Assembly: GCA_021821465.1 (NCBI GenBank)
Contig: JAKACM010000023.1
Location: forward strand, 1 to 53,589
DNA: 53,589 bases
Origin: Bacillota bacterium
GTDB taxonomy: Bacteria > Bacillota > Sulfobacillia > Sulfobacillales > Sulfobacillaceae
Direction of reading: 5' to 3'
Shown: positions 33,508-42,845 of the stretch, one piece after another
How the letters are laid out: each line of letters starts with the position of its first letter
Position numbering within the stretch: the stretch's first letter is position 1
Position numbers and translations under genes: made by a program
The notes under the pieces: model-generated
The model's input: only the letters and a program-made list of their open reading frames with translations
The model's database searches: none
What the model was told of the DNA's origin: nothing

Positions 33508-34730
33508 GTTGGGCAGAAAGGGTCCTGGCGCAAAAAGCCAACCGAAGTCATGTAAACGCGGGGGAGTATGTGGTGGCCCGTCCCGATGCTTATATGATGC
33601 ACGATATTTTTGCGACCGACGTTCTTGAACTTCTGGAGAAAAGCGGAATAGAGCGGATTGACGATCCCAATCGTGTCAATGTGGTGTTTGATCACATGGT
33701 GCCGGCTCCTTCGGAATATGCCGCGACCCATCAGAGAAAAGCAAGAACCTTGATTCAAAAATACGGCATCGAGCATTTTTTCGACATGGGTCGGGGAATT
33801 TGCCATCAAGTGATGGTGGAGGAGAATTTGGTCAAAGAAGGAGATCTGGTCGTAGCCACCGATTCCCATACCACAACCTATGGGGCATTGGGTGCTGTGA
33901 GTGCCGGCATCGGATCCACGGAGATGGCTTATGCTCTCGCAACCGGAACCTTGTGGTTCAAAGTTCCGGAAACGGTATCGATTTGGCTCGAGAATCAATG
34001 GCATGAGAGTGTCTGCGGCAAAGACCTCATTCTCTCGTTGATGAAAACGATCGGATCCGATAGCGCACAAAATCGCTCCTTGGAATTTCGGGGGCCGGGT
34101 GCCGCGGCAATGCCCTTGGCCGGCAGGTTGACTATTGCCAATATGGGCGTGGAAATGGGGGCGAAATTCGCGCTCTTTCCTCCTCAGCAAGAGTCTCAGG
34201 CGAGCGGTCCTTATTCCCTCGAGTATTCCTTGGATCTTTCTGGGTTGGAACCCATGGTAGCCCTGCCTCATCATGTGGAAAATGTCGCCCGGGTGGCAGA
34301 TTATCAAGGACTTGAAATGGACCAAGTCTTTATCGGCTCTTGCACCAATGGGAGAATCGAAGATTTACGAGACGCTCAGAGAATTCTCGGTGGTCGGCAT
34401 ATTGCGCCGCAAGTACGGCTCATCGTGACTCCGGCATCAAGTGAGGTCTACCGGCAAGCTTTGCACGAAGGCATCCTGGAAGATTTGATTCAAGCAGGCG
34501 CCATTATTGAAGGCCCGGGCTGCGGTCCCTGTTTTGGGGGACATATGGGACTTTTGGCGGCCAAGGAGCGCTGTCTTGGAACCCATAACCGAAACTTTCA
34601 AGGACGCATGGGCAGCCTCGAAGCCGAAATCTACCTGGCATCTCCTCTTACCGCCGCGGCCACTGCGTTAACTGGCGTATTGACTGATCCTCGGGATGTA
34701 TTGGGCTTAAGCCGGGAGGTAATTCAATGA
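33504..34730 (+). CDS. Aconitase-family dehydratase, large subunit (LeuC-like)
   Basis: The 408-residue protein has the aconitase/isopropylmalate dehydratase architecture: VVFDHMVPAPSEYAA, DMGRGICHQVMVEE, ATDSHTTTYGALGAVSAGIGSTEMA, and [4Fe-4S] ligands in GSCTNGRIEDL and GPGCGPCFGG. It resembles LeuC, homoaconitase and dimethylmalate dehydratase; these cannot be separated by eye. ATG 33504 overlaps hcrB by ATGA, so it belongs to the hcr operon, far from any leucine genes. I infer a dehydration of an arylalkyl malate (for example benzylmalate to benzylmaleate) in aromatic catabolism. Confidence 0.8.
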   Translation: MSWAERVLAQKANRSHVNAGEYVVARPDAYMMHDIFATDVLELLEKSGIERIDDPNRVNVVFDHMVPAPSEYAATHQRKARTLIQKYGIEHFFDMGRGICHQVMVEENLVKEGDLVVATDSHTTTYGALGAVSAGIGSTEMAYALATGTLWFKVPETVSIWLENQWHESVCGKDLILSLMKTIGSDSAQNRSLEFRGPGAAAMPLAGRLTIANMGVEMGAKFALFPPQQESQASGPYSLEYSLDLSGLEPMVALPHHVENVARVADYQGLEMDQVFIGSCTNGRIEDLRDAQRILGGRHIAPQVRLIVTPASSEVYRQALHEGILEDLIQAGAIIEGPGCGPCFGGHMGLLAAKERCLGTHNRNFQGRMGSLEAEIYLASPLTAAATALTGVLTDPRDVLGLSREVIQ

Positions 34731-35239
34731 AGGATCTCTCTATGCGTCATCAAGGCAGAGCATGGGTTTTCGGTGATAACATTTCCACCGATCTGCTCTC
34801 TCCCGGGCATTATGTTCACGATCCAATGGACGTGCGTCTTAAGCACGTATTGGAATCCGTTCGCCCGGATTTTGCCTCAGGGGTCAGGGAGGGCGATATT
34901 GTGGTCGCGGGCAAGAATTTTGGCTGTGGGTCCAGTCGGGAATCGGCTCCCATGCATCTGAAGGATTTGGGTGTCGCCGGGGTTATTGCCCAGTCCTTTG
35001 CCCGAATATTTTCGCGAAATGCATTAGCCATAGGACTTGCGGTGCTGAGTTGCCCGTCAATAGGCGGCCGGGTGCAGGAGGGCGAGCAGATTTTGTTCGA
35101 TCTTCGGGCCGGCGAGGTGATTTTGACGGATGGATCGCGTCTGAAGTCGGAAAGATTGCCCGATCAAATGCTGGAAGTGCTGAATAAGGGCGGAATTATT
35201 CCCATTCTCGAAGAAATCGGACGAAGCATGAGATCTTAA
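34727..35239 (+). CDS. Aconitase-family dehydratase, small subunit (LeuD-like)
   Basis: A 170-residue swivelling-domain subunit with FGDNISTDLLSPGHYV, VVAGKNFGCGSSRESAPMHLKDLGV and IIAQSFARIFSRNALAIGL, the signature of LeuD and its relatives that completes the active site of the large subunit. ATG 34727 overlaps the large-subunit stop. Substrate specificity in this family depends on the loop between the first two strands, here NISTDLLSPGHYVHDP, which I cannot match to a known specificity. Confidence 0.8.
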   Translation: MKDLSMRHQGRAWVFGDNISTDLLSPGHYVHDPMDVRLKHVLESVRPDFASGVREGDIVVAGKNFGCGSSRESAPMHLKDLGVAGVIAQSFARIFSRNALAIGLAVLSCPSIGGRVQEGEQILFDLRAGEVILTDGSRLKSERLPDQMLEVLNKGGIIPILEEIGRSMRS

Positions 35240-35350
35240 CCGAAAAAGTTGAGTTTCGGAAGAAGAGAGTGGTCGTTGTCCACGACTAAGGATGAGTTTG
35301 GAATTCAAAGACGACACGAGCAAAAAAATAATTGATTGGAGGGAACAAAA

Positions 35351-36640
35351 TTGGCGATGACCCAGATAGACGAAGAGCGCTTTAGCCGTGATTTCGTGGA
35401 GATGAAGGCTGTAGAGGACTTTCGGTCCTTTATCGGGCGTGTGAAGAAGTCCGTTCCATTTTATCAAGGCAAGCTCGCGGGGATAGATCCGGAGTCGATT
35501 CGCACCCCGGACGACATTTCCCGCTTACCCTTTACCAACAAGGACGATTTGCGCGAGGGCTATCCCTTTCAAATGCTGGGCGTGAATATGTCCCAGGTCC
35601 AGGAAATTCACGCCACCTCGGGAACCAGCGGATCGGCCGTGGTCGCAGCCTATACGGCCAATGACCTGAAACTCTGGGGAAAGGCCATGGCCCGGGTTTT
35701 CAGCCGAGCCGGAGTCGGCCCCGATGATGTGGTGCATAACGCCTATGGCTACGGACTCTTTACCGGGGGGCTGGGAATGCATTACGCCGCTTTGGAAGTT
35801 GGGGCTGCCGTGGTGCCAATGTCGGGAGGATACACCCAAAGACAGGTGAAGATGCTGAAGGATTTAGGTGCGACGGTCATTTGTTCCACTCCGTCTTATG
35901 CCCAGCATATTGCGGAGGCCATGGAGGAAATGGGTGTGAGCCGTGACGATCTCCGTCTCAAAGTCGGCATTTTCGGGGCCGAGTCATGGTCGCAAGAAAT
36001 GTGTCGTGAACTTGAAACGCAATTGGGGATTAGCGCATTGGATGTGTACGGATTAGCCGAAATAATCGGGCCGGGGGTGGCCAGTGAATGTCTTGCTGGT
36101 CACGAGGGACTTCATATGGCCGAAGACCTCTTCTATTTTGAAGTGGTGAATCCTGATACCGGCCGTCCGGTTCCCGAAGGCGAGAGTGGAGAATTGGTCC
36201 TGAGTTCGCTCAAGCGGGAAGCCACACCGATTATGCGCTACCGGACCAAAGACATTACCCGCGTTCTCCCCGGCCCCTGTCCCTGCGGACGAACGACTCG
36301 CCGTATCGATCACATCAAAGGACGCGCGGACGATATGTTTACCTTGCGCGGCGTTAACTTGTTCCCCAAAGAAATCGAATCGGAACTTTTGCGGATTGAA
36401 GAATTGGCCCCGGTGTTTCAATTGATTTTGGACCGGAATTCTGCGCTCGATGTTTTGGAGGTGCATATCGAGCCTAAAGACGGGGACGTCCTTCATGAGC
36501 ACCTGATCACAAAAGTCAAAACCCATTTGAACCGGACCTTGGGAATCAACGTAATGGTATCCGTGAAGGAACCGCATTCGATTCCCCGAAGCGAAGGCAA
36601 GGCCGTTCGTTTAGTGGATCGCAGGAAACTGATTCGATGA
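35351..36640 (+). CDS. paaK: Phenylacetate-CoA ligase family protein
   Basis: The 429-residue enzyme has the PaaK P-loop ATSGTSGSAVVAAYT, the GAESWSQEM region, the hinge MRYRTKDITRVLPGPCPCGRTTRRI with zinc-like cysteines, GRADDMFTLRGVNLFPKEIE and the C-terminal IPRSEGKAVRLVDRR with catalytic Lys. Length matches phenylacetate-CoA ligases (about 430). TTG 35351 is chosen because GGAGGG ends 7 nt upstream; ATG 35357 is an alternative. It would activate phenylacetate or a related arylacetate. The CoA ester can be linked to phenylpyruvate by the IorAB enzyme encoded downstream. Confidence 0.85.
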   Translation: MAMTQIDEERFSRDFVEMKAVEDFRSFIGRVKKSVPFYQGKLAGIDPESIRTPDDISRLPFTNKDDLREGYPFQMLGVNMSQVQEIHATSGTSGSAVVAAYTANDLKLWGKAMARVFSRAGVGPDDVVHNAYGYGLFTGGLGMHYAALEVGAAVVPMSGGYTQRQVKMLKDLGATVICSTPSYAQHIAEAMEEMGVSRDDLRLKVGIFGAESWSQEMCRELETQLGISALDVYGLAEIIGPGVASECLAGHEGLHMAEDLFYFEVVNPDTGRPVPEGESGELVLSSLKREATPIMRYRTKDITRVLPGPCPCGRTTRRIDHIKGRADDMFTLRGVNLFPKEIESELLRIEELAPVFQLILDRNSALDVLEVHIEPKDGDVLHEHLITKVKTHLNRTLGINVMVSVKEPHSIPRSEGKAVRLVDRRKLIR

Positions 36641-36792
36641 AGACAAAAGACAAAGGCGGGCGAGACGTCAAGGGGAAAAAACTTGTGGGGTATGCCTCTT
36701 TTTTCTTCCCCCAGAGCATGATGCCAGCAAGTCAAGAGGATGATGCAAAGGGCTTAGGCAAACAGAGCAGATGCATGCTTGTGTGCCCAATA

Positions 36793-36831
36793 CGTGACAG
36801 ATACGATCAACGTGATGCATAAAGTGTCACG
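36793..36831. promoter_or_regulatory. Inverted repeat upstream of the LeuA-like gene
   Basis: CGTGACA (36793-36799) and TGTCACG (36825-36831) form a perfect 7-bp inverted repeat 25 nt apart within the 228-nt gap between paaK and the LeuA-like gene. It may be an operator or two half-sites around a promoter. Confidence 0.4.
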
Positions 36832-36868
36832 CAACGAACCTTGAGCATTACGAAAGGGGGAGTGTGTC

Positions 36869-38113
36869 GTGAAAGAATCACTCTTGTACGACTGGAACCA
36901 AGTGGGGTCATTAACGGCTGATTTTAGAGCCCCTGCTAAGCTGGAATTGAACGACGAAACGTTGCGTGACGGTTTGCAAAGTCCTTCGGTACGCCAGCCT
37001 TCCCTAGATGAAAAAATCGAGTTTCTCGGTCTTTTGCCGAGACTCGGCATTCATGCTGCGAATATTGGATACCCCGGTGCCGGCGAAAGTGCCTATCAAG
37101 ATGTGGTGCGATTAGCCCGGCTTATTTTGCGGGAACATCTGAACATTGAGCCTAATTGCGCCGGCCGAACTCACTTAGCCGATTTAAACCCGATTCTTAA
37201 GGCATCCCAGGAAGCAGGTATCCGGATTGAGGCCGCTTTGTTTTTAGGTTCGAGCGCGATTCGTCAATGGGTGGAGGGTTGGGAAGGGCCCAAACTGCTC
37301 CGCACGATCCAAGACAGCGTCAAAACGGCCGATAAAGAGGGTCTCGATGTGATGTTTGTGACCGAGGATAGTACCAGGGCCAGACCCGAGGATTTGGAAG
37401 CCATGTACCTGGCGGCTGCGGAGGCCGGAGCCACTCGCTTTTGTGTAGCGGATACCGTGGGTCATGCCACTCCGGTCGGCACACAACGGGTGGTCGGATT
37501 TGTGAAAAGTTGTCTCACTCAACACGGATTTGATCCGATCATTGACTGGCATGGGCACCGTGATCGGGGACTCGATGTGATCAATGCTTTAGCTGCTTTT
37601 TCAGCGGGAGCCACCAGGGTGCACGGGTGTGCTCTCGGTATTGGTGAACGAGTCGGCAATGCGCCCATGGACACGATTTTGGTCAATCTGGTCTTATTGG
37701 GATGGATGCAGCAGGATTTGACTCAACTTCCCGCCTACTGTCATTTAGCCTCGGCCATGACTCAAGTTGAGATTCCCAGAAATTACCCGGTCATGGGAGA
37801 AGATGCCTTCAGCACGAGTACCGGAGTCCATGCCGCCGCAGTCATTAAAGCCTATACCAAAGGGGAGACATGGCTGGCGGATCAAGTGTATAGTGCTGTT
37901 CCCGCATCTTTGGTCGGCCGGCATCAGGAAATTTTGGTCGGCCCCATGAGTGGACGTTCGAATGCCGAATTCTGGCTTCAGAACCATGGACTCGACGCCA
38001 CGCCGGCTCGCGTTGATGCGGTGATGAAAGCGGCGAAAACGACGTCCAAAGTTCTCAGTGCCGATCAAATCCGTCAAGTATTGGGACAACTGGAGACGCC
38101 CCGAGGAGCGTGA
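36869..38113 (+). CDS. LeuA/homocitrate synthase-family acyltransferase
   Basis: A 414-residue DRE-TIM metallolyase with ELNDETLRDGLQSPSV at the start of the barrel, the metal-binding HxH in IIDWHGHRDRGLDVINAL, GERVGNAPMDTILVNL and STSTGVHAAAVIKAYTKG. It condenses acetyl-CoA with a 2-oxoacid in known relatives (isopropylmalate, citramalate, homocitrate and benzylmalate synthases). The C-terminal regulatory domain of leucine-pathway LeuA is absent. No leucine or lysine genes are nearby, and a 2-oxoacid derived from an aromatic amino acid, such as phenylpyruvate, is the best fit to context. It starts at ATG 36869 (codon shown as GTG in the preceding bases gives gggggagtgtgtc GTG); the start is the first in-frame codon after GGGGGAG. 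Confidence 0.75.
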   Translation: MKESLLYDWNQVGSLTADFRAPAKLELNDETLRDGLQSPSVRQPSLDEKIEFLGLLPRLGIHAANIGYPGAGESAYQDVVRLARLILREHLNIEPNCAGRTHLADLNPILKASQEAGIRIEAALFLGSSAIRQWVEGWEGPKLLRTIQDSVKTADKEGLDVMFVTEDSTRARPEDLEAMYLAAAEAGATRFCVADTVGHATPVGTQRVVGFVKSCLTQHGFDPIIDWHGHRDRGLDVINALAAFSAGATRVHGCALGIGERVGNAPMDTILVNLVLLGWMQQDLTQLPAYCHLASAMTQVEIPRNYPVMGEDAFSTSTGVHAAAVIKAYTKGETWLADQVYSAVPASLVGRHQEILVGPMSGRSNAEFWLQNHGLDATPARVDAVMKAAKTTSKVLSADQIRQVLGQLETPRGA

Positions 38114-38174
38114 GTCAGCCCTTAAGGCGTCTCGGAATTCCGATGCAGGGGAAGCGGCATATCAAGAGGGAGGA

Positions 38175-39965
38175 ATGAAGGTGGCGAGTGTGACCAAAAC
38201 ACGGCGGTTGTTATTGGGCAATGAAGCGATTGCTTGGGGCTGTGTGGACGCCAAGGTGCGTGTTGTAACGGGATATCCGGGAACTCCGAGCACGGAAGCA
38301 CTGGAATATCTGGCCAAAATTGCTTCCCCAGCGGTAGAGGTAGAGTGGGCCACCAACGAAAAAGTCGCCATTGACGAGGCACTCGGGGCCGCCTTGTCCG
38401 GAGCAAGAAGTCTGGTGACTATGAAGCACGTCGGATTAAATGTGGCAATGGACGGATGGATGACCAGTCCTTTGGTGGGAGTCAATGCGGGATTGGTGGT
38501 TTTGGTGGCCGATGATCCCGGAATGCACAGTTCGCAAAACGAACAAGACAGTCGATACCTGGGGAGATTTGCCGGCGTGCCGATCTTTGAGCCGTCCGAC
38601 TCTCAGGAATGCTATCAGTTTGTTCGTGCTGCCTTTGAGGCCAGCGAAAAATGGGATTCTCCGGTGATGATCCGCACTACTACCCGTATATCGCATTCGA
38701 GTTCTCCGGTGACATTAGCTCAATCGGAACTTGTGCCCACTAAAGGTTTTCAGCGCAATCCCGGCAAATATGTCATGCTCCCGGTTAATGCCCGTGCCGG
38801 TCGGTTGCGTCATCTCGAAAGGTTGCCAAAGATGGCCCAGTGGGTTGAATCCCATCCCTTCAATCAAGAAGGGATAAGGTCGACTGAAATCGGCATTATT
38901 GCCTCGGGCGCCGCCTATCAATACGTGCGTGATGTGATGCCCGAGGCCAGTGTGCTGAAGCTGGGCATTACCAACCCTCTGCCCGAAAATATGATTCGGA
39001 ACTTTGCCGCAAAAGTCGACCGGCTTCTCGTGGTAGAAGAGTCGGAACCTTATCTGGAAGAGAGCGTCAAAAGCCTGGGCATTCCGGCAGAAGGCAAAGC
39101 CTTCTTCCCTCGTGCCGGAGAATTGTCCTCCGAGTCGGTTCGCAAGGGACTCAAAGGGGCGGGGGTTCTGCCGGATTCTTTGGAAGAGGTGGAGGATTCA
39201 TGGCCTGTGTCCGTTCCAAGACCCCCCTTGTTGTGCCCGGGCTGTCCTCATGTCACGCCGTTTTTAGTCTTGCACGAGATTGGGGCCTACGTGAACGGAG
39301 ATATCGGTTGCTACACCTTAGGGGCCTCAGAGCCTCTTTTGGCGATGGATACCTGCTTGGCTATGGGTTCCAGTATTGGCATGGCGGTGGGCATGGCGAA
39401 AGCGGGGGTCAGGGACAAACCTATCGTGGCGACCATTGGCGACTCAACCTTCTTGCACGGGGGGATCCCGGGGCTCATCGACGCAATGTGGAACAATGCC
39501 GACATTACCGTAATTATTTTGGACAACGGTACCACCGCCATGACCGGCGGCCAGCCTCATCCGGGGACGGCTCACAATGTTCGTGCTGCAGATGTGCCTC
39601 GCATCGACATTGTTGAATTATGCCGTGCAATCGGGGTAGAGCCCGTGGTGGTGGATCCCTATGATGTGGGCGCGACTCACCGCAGTATTCTGGCAGCCAC
39701 AAAAAAGCGTGGTGTGTCGGTAATCATTACCAACCGCCCCTGTGTTCAGGCCCCGGAAAAAATATTCGGACGAAGCTACCAGGTGGAATCACAGCATTGT
39801 GACGGTTGTCAGCTGTGCATGAATATCGGATGTCCGGCCTTGGGATGGGATCTAACCTCGGACGATTTGCGCCGAGTCAGGATTGACTCCGACCAGTGTA
39901 CCGGATGCACAGTATGCGCACAATTGTGCCCGCAATCGGCGATTGTGCCCATCATCCAAGATTGA
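38175..39965 (+). CDS. iorA: Indolepyruvate ferredoxin oxidoreductase, alpha subunit
   Basis: The 596-residue protein fuses the pyrimidine-binding part (LLGNEAIAWGCVDAKV, VTGYPGTPSTEALEYL, VEWATNEKVAIDEALGAALSGAR) with the thiamine-diphosphate-binding part (CPGCPH, GDIGCYTLGASEPL, IGDSTFLHGGIPGLIDAMWNNA, DNGTTAMTGGQPHPG). It ends with a double cluster ferredoxin domain (CDGCQLCMNIGCPALG, CTGCTVCAQLCP). This is the layout of IorA, which acts on arylpyruvates to give arylacetyl-CoA, CO2 and reduced ferredoxin. ATG 38175 lies behind GAGGGAGGA; the longer open frame overlapping the previous gene is not used. Confidence 0.85.
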   Translation: MKVASVTKTRRLLLGNEAIAWGCVDAKVRVVTGYPGTPSTEALEYLAKIASPAVEVEWATNEKVAIDEALGAALSGARSLVTMKHVGLNVAMDGWMTSPLVGVNAGLVVLVADDPGMHSSQNEQDSRYLGRFAGVPIFEPSDSQECYQFVRAAFEASEKWDSPVMIRTTTRISHSSSPVTLAQSELVPTKGFQRNPGKYVMLPVNARAGRLRHLERLPKMAQWVESHPFNQEGIRSTEIGIIASGAAYQYVRDVMPEASVLKLGITNPLPENMIRNFAAKVDRLLVVEESEPYLEESVKSLGIPAEGKAFFPRAGELSSESVRKGLKGAGVLPDSLEEVEDSWPVSVPRPPLLCPGCPHVTPFLVLHEIGAYVNGDIGCYTLGASEPLLAMDTCLAMGSSIGMAVGMAKAGVRDKPIVATIGDSTFLHGGIPGLIDAMWNNADITVIILDNGTTAMTGGQPHPGTAHNVRAADVPRIDIVELCRAIGVEPVVVDPYDVGATHRSILAATKKRGVSVIITNRPCVQAPEKIFGRSYQVESQHCDGCQLCMNIGCPALGWDLTSDDLRRVRIDSDQCTGCTVCAQLCPQSAIVPIIQD

Positions 39966-40004
39966 CGGCAAAAGGAAAGGCCGGGGGAGGGGGACCATCA
40001 GAAT

Positions 40005-40880
40005 ATGAAAGATCCGACACAAATTCGTGCTAATGTCGTCATCGCCGGGGTCGGGGGGCAAGGAGTGATATTGGCCGGCAACATTATATCGGACGTATGC
40101 ATGGCCTATGGGCTTGATGTCAAAAAGGCGGAAGTGCACGGAATGTCCCAGCGCGGGGGATCCGTGTCCGCCCAAATCCGTTTTGGTCCCGAGGTCCACG
40201 GCGCTCTCATCGAAAAAGGGCGGCTAAATTGGGCCCTCGGATTCGAGTGGGCAGAGGCCTTAAGATGGATGCCTCTACTATCCCCGGATGGGACGGTATT
40301 TGTCGGCATCCAGGAGATGATTCCTCCGATTTCCTTAAAAGACCGACTGTCGGGAAGAATGGATTATCCCCTGGAATTTCTTGGCCATCCTCGCATCCGG
40401 ACGATTGACGCGACATTGTTGGCCAAAGAGGCCGGCAATGTGAAAACGGCGGGAGTCGTGCTATTGGGCGCCTTATCCACGGAATTGCCCTTTTCTTATG
40501 AAGCCTGGTCAGAAGCTTTAAGCCAACGAGTGCCCGCTAAGGCGGTCGATGTCAACCTCCGCGCTTTCGACTTGGGTCGCCGATACAAAGAAAGGGTGAT
40601 GTCCCATTCGGTGCGAAGGCCCCGGCCTCTTGAACGCCACTTTTGGCTGCATTTGGAAGAATCGTGGTGCAAGGGATGCGGAATTTGCGTCAACGTCTGC
40701 CCCGAAAGGATTTGGATGCTGAATGACAAGGACGTCGTCGAAACCCGGTCTCCGGAACGGTGCACAGGTTGTGGCCTCTGTGAGAAGCTTTGCCCGGATC
40801 TCGCCATTGATGTGATCACCGACCCCAGATCTCATGTCTTGGTTCATGAAGGGGGAAATGTATTATGGCAACCGAATTAG
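40005..40880 (+). CDS. iorB: IorB-type beta subunit fused to a ferredoxin domain
   Basis: The 291-residue protein combines a gamma-type 2-oxoacid oxidoreductase domain (VVIAGVGGQGVILAGNII, KKAEVHGMSQRGGSVSAQIRFG, residues about 1-190) with a C-terminal 2[4Fe-4S] domain (CKGCGICVNVCPERI, CTGCGLCEKLCPDLAI). The first is IorB, partner of IorA; the second is KorD-like, normally a separate delta subunit of the 2-oxoacid enzyme. Its last 16 nt overlap korA, so it sits exactly between the two oxidoreductases and may serve both. Confidence 0.85.
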   Translation: MKDPTQIRANVVIAGVGGQGVILAGNIISDVCMAYGLDVKKAEVHGMSQRGGSVSAQIRFGPEVHGALIEKGRLNWALGFEWAEALRWMPLLSPDGTVFVGIQEMIPPISLKDRLSGRMDYPLEFLGHPRIRTIDATLLAKEAGNVKTAGVVLLGALSTELPFSYEAWSEALSQRVPAKAVDVNLRAFDLGRRYKERVMSHSVRRPRPLERHFWLHLEESWCKGCGICVNVCPERIWMLNDKDVVETRSPERCTGCGLCEKLCPDLAIDVITDPRSHVLVHEGGNVLWQPN

Positions 40881-42013
40881 TCTCAGGCAACGAGGCTTGC
40901 GCCAGAGGGGCCATTGCCGCCGGCTGTAATTTTTTTGGAGGATATCCCATTTCACCTTCGTCGGAAGTGGCCGAGACACTGGCAAAAAGCTTACCCCGCC
41001 ATAAAGGAATATTTATTCAAATGGAAGACGAAATGGCCTCTTTAGGATCGGTCTTGGGGGCGTCTTTGGGAGGTGCCAGAGCCATGACCGCTACCTCCGG
41101 TCCGGGATTTACCCTCATGCAAGAACATCTCGGGTATGCCACCTTAGCTGAAATTCCTTGTGTGGTTGTGGATGTTATGCGAGTGGGACCTAGCACGGGC
41201 GTGCCCACGGCTCCCTCACAAGGAGATGTGATGCAGGCGCGCTGGGGTTCTCATGGCGACCGGGAAGTGGCGGTTCTGGTTCCCGCTTCCGTCAAAGAAA
41301 TCTATGACATGACGGTGAATGCCTTTAATATTGCTGAACGTCTCAGAACTCCGGTAGTGGTGCTGTTTGACGAAGTGCTGGCCCACATGCGGGAAGGAAT
41401 AGAGCTGTCTTTGCCTTCAAATGAAGAACTGTGGCATCGTCCCAGCCCTTTGGATGACCCAGGTCCTACTTTTCGCGCCTATTTCCCTAACGAGGAAGGC
41501 GTGGCCGCTATGCCCAATTTCGGCGACGGCTATCATTTTCACGTCACCGGTCTCATGCATAACGAAAAGGGATTTCCCACCACTCATCCTGAAATCATAC
41601 GCCAGTTGATGGCCCGACTAAAGCGTAAGATGGAGCCTCTGCCTTTATGGCTGCCGGCTGAACACTACCGATTGCAAGATGCCGAACTGGCCGTGGTTGC
41701 CTATGGAATCACTTCACGGGTGGCGAGAGAAGCTGTCGACAGGCTTCGGGACCAAGGGGTTCTGGCGGGTCTTTACCGGCCCCGGGTCTTATGGCCGGTG
41801 GGTGCAGCCGACTTAAGAGACACCTTAGGGCAATTTAAGAATGTGGTGGTGGCTGAAATGAATCAGGGACAGTGGGTTGAAGTGGTGGAACGTTATTTGC
41901 CCAGTTCGGTGCGGGTAATATCAGAGAGCAAACTTGGAGGCGAACCCATGACCACAGAAGAAATTTTGGACAGATGCCGAGAGTTTGTGAAAAAAGGGGT
42001 GAGGGCGCTATGA
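40865..42013 (+). CDS. korA: 2-oxoacid:ferredoxin oxidoreductase, alpha subunit
   Basis: The 382-residue subunit starts with ELVSGNEACARGAIAAGCNFFGGYPISPSSEV and contains FIQMEDEMASLGSVLGASLGG and ATSGPGFTLMQEHLGYA, typical of the alpha chain of 2-oxoglutarate-type oxidoreductases, which binds the thiamine pyrophosphate pyrimidine. Thauera aromatica carries kor genes in its benzoyl-CoA gene cluster to supply reduced ferredoxin, and the same role is plausible here. An alternative is phenylglyoxylate oxidation to benzoyl-CoA. It overlaps iorB by 16 nt and korB by 4 nt. Confidence 0.85.
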   Translation: MATELVSGNEACARGAIAAGCNFFGGYPISPSSEVAETLAKSLPRHKGIFIQMEDEMASLGSVLGASLGGARAMTATSGPGFTLMQEHLGYATLAEIPCVVVDVMRVGPSTGVPTAPSQGDVMQARWGSHGDREVAVLVPASVKEIYDMTVNAFNIAERLRTPVVVLFDEVLAHMREGIELSLPSNEELWHRPSPLDDPGPTFRAYFPNEEGVAAMPNFGDGYHFHVTGLMHNEKGFPTTHPEIIRQLMARLKRKMEPLPLWLPAEHYRLQDAELAVVAYGITSRVAREAVDRLRDQGVLAGLYRPRVLWPVGAADLRDTLGQFKNVVVAEMNQGQWVEVVERYLPSSVRVISESKLGGEPMTTEEILDRCREFVKKGVRAL

Positions 42014-42843
42014 ATCCTGGCAAACAGCTTTTGCGTCCGGAAATGATGCCCCATATTCTGTGTCCGGGCTGCGGACACGGAATTGTTCTGAATACCCTCG
42101 TGAGGGTGTTGGCCAAGCGGTTCACTTCGATGGATCAACTCGCCCTCGTGGCGGGTATCGGTTGCTCTAGCCGAATTGTGGGCTATATTGACGCCAATAC
42201 CTTGCATACCACGCATGGACGGGCGTTGTCATTTGCCACCGGACTTAAACTGACAAGGCCTGAGCTAACCGTCATTGTGATTACCGGGGACGGAGACGGT
42301 TTGGGCATCGGCGGCAATCACTTGATTCACGCGGCCAGACGAAACCTGGATTTGACCTGTATTTTATTCAATAACGAAACGTACGGCATGACGGGAGGCC
42401 AGTTGGCTCCCACCACCGTCCCCCATGCATTTACGACCACCACTCCTTATGGGAATACGGAGAAAAGTTTTGACGCAGCAAATCTCGTCAAGGCTGCGGG
42501 AGCGACTTTTGTGGGACGGGGACAGGCTTACCGTCCCGATTTGCTCGAGGAGTTGCTGGATAAGGCAATAGCTCACCGCGGTTTTTCGTTTTTGGACATA
42601 ATGACGGATTGTACCGAGTATTTTGGCCGAAAAAATTCCTTAGGGGGAGGCTCCGATCTTCTATTCAGCCAAGCCCGCGCCGAAGAAGATATTGCCCTGG
42701 GTCTCGGGGAATGGCCGACATTAAGAGAGGCGGACGGATTTCCCATTCGCGAAACGATGTCCATGGGTGTTTTGCACGAAGAGAACCGTCCCACCTTGGA
42801 AGAAATGATGGGATTGGCCGGTTATAGTGCGGAGGAGGAATAG
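42010..42843 (+). CDS. korB: 2-oxoacid:ferredoxin oxidoreductase, beta subunit
   Basis: A 277-residue thiamine diphosphate subunit with HILCPGCGHGIVLNTLVR, AGIGCSSRIVGYID, THGRALSFATGLK, the ThDP/Mg motif ITGDGDGLGIGGNHLIHAAR and LFNNETYGMTGGQLAPTT. These are diagnostic for KorB/PorB-type beta chains. ATG 42010 overlaps the korA stop. The cysteines after CPGC and IGC ligate the [4Fe-4S] cluster proximal to the cofactor. Confidence 0.85.
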   Translation: MNPGKQLLRPEMMPHILCPGCGHGIVLNTLVRVLAKRFTSMDQLALVAGIGCSSRIVGYIDANTLHTTHGRALSFATGLKLTRPELTVIVITGDGDGLGIGGNHLIHAARRNLDLTCILFNNETYGMTGGQLAPTTVPHAFTTTTPYGNTEKSFDAANLVKAAGATFVGRGQAYRPDLLEELLDKAIAHRGFSFLDIMTDCTEYFGRKNSLGGGSDLLFSQARAEEDIALGLGEWPTLREADGFPIRETMSMGVLHEENRPTLEEMMGLAGYSAEEE

Positions 42844-42845
42844 CT

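Noticed and set aside
33504..38113. Leucine or lysine (homocitrate) biosynthesis operon
   Set aside because: No decarboxylating dehydrogenase is present, the synthase lacks the leucine regulatory domain, and the dehydratase is coupled to hcr genes. Not fully excluded.
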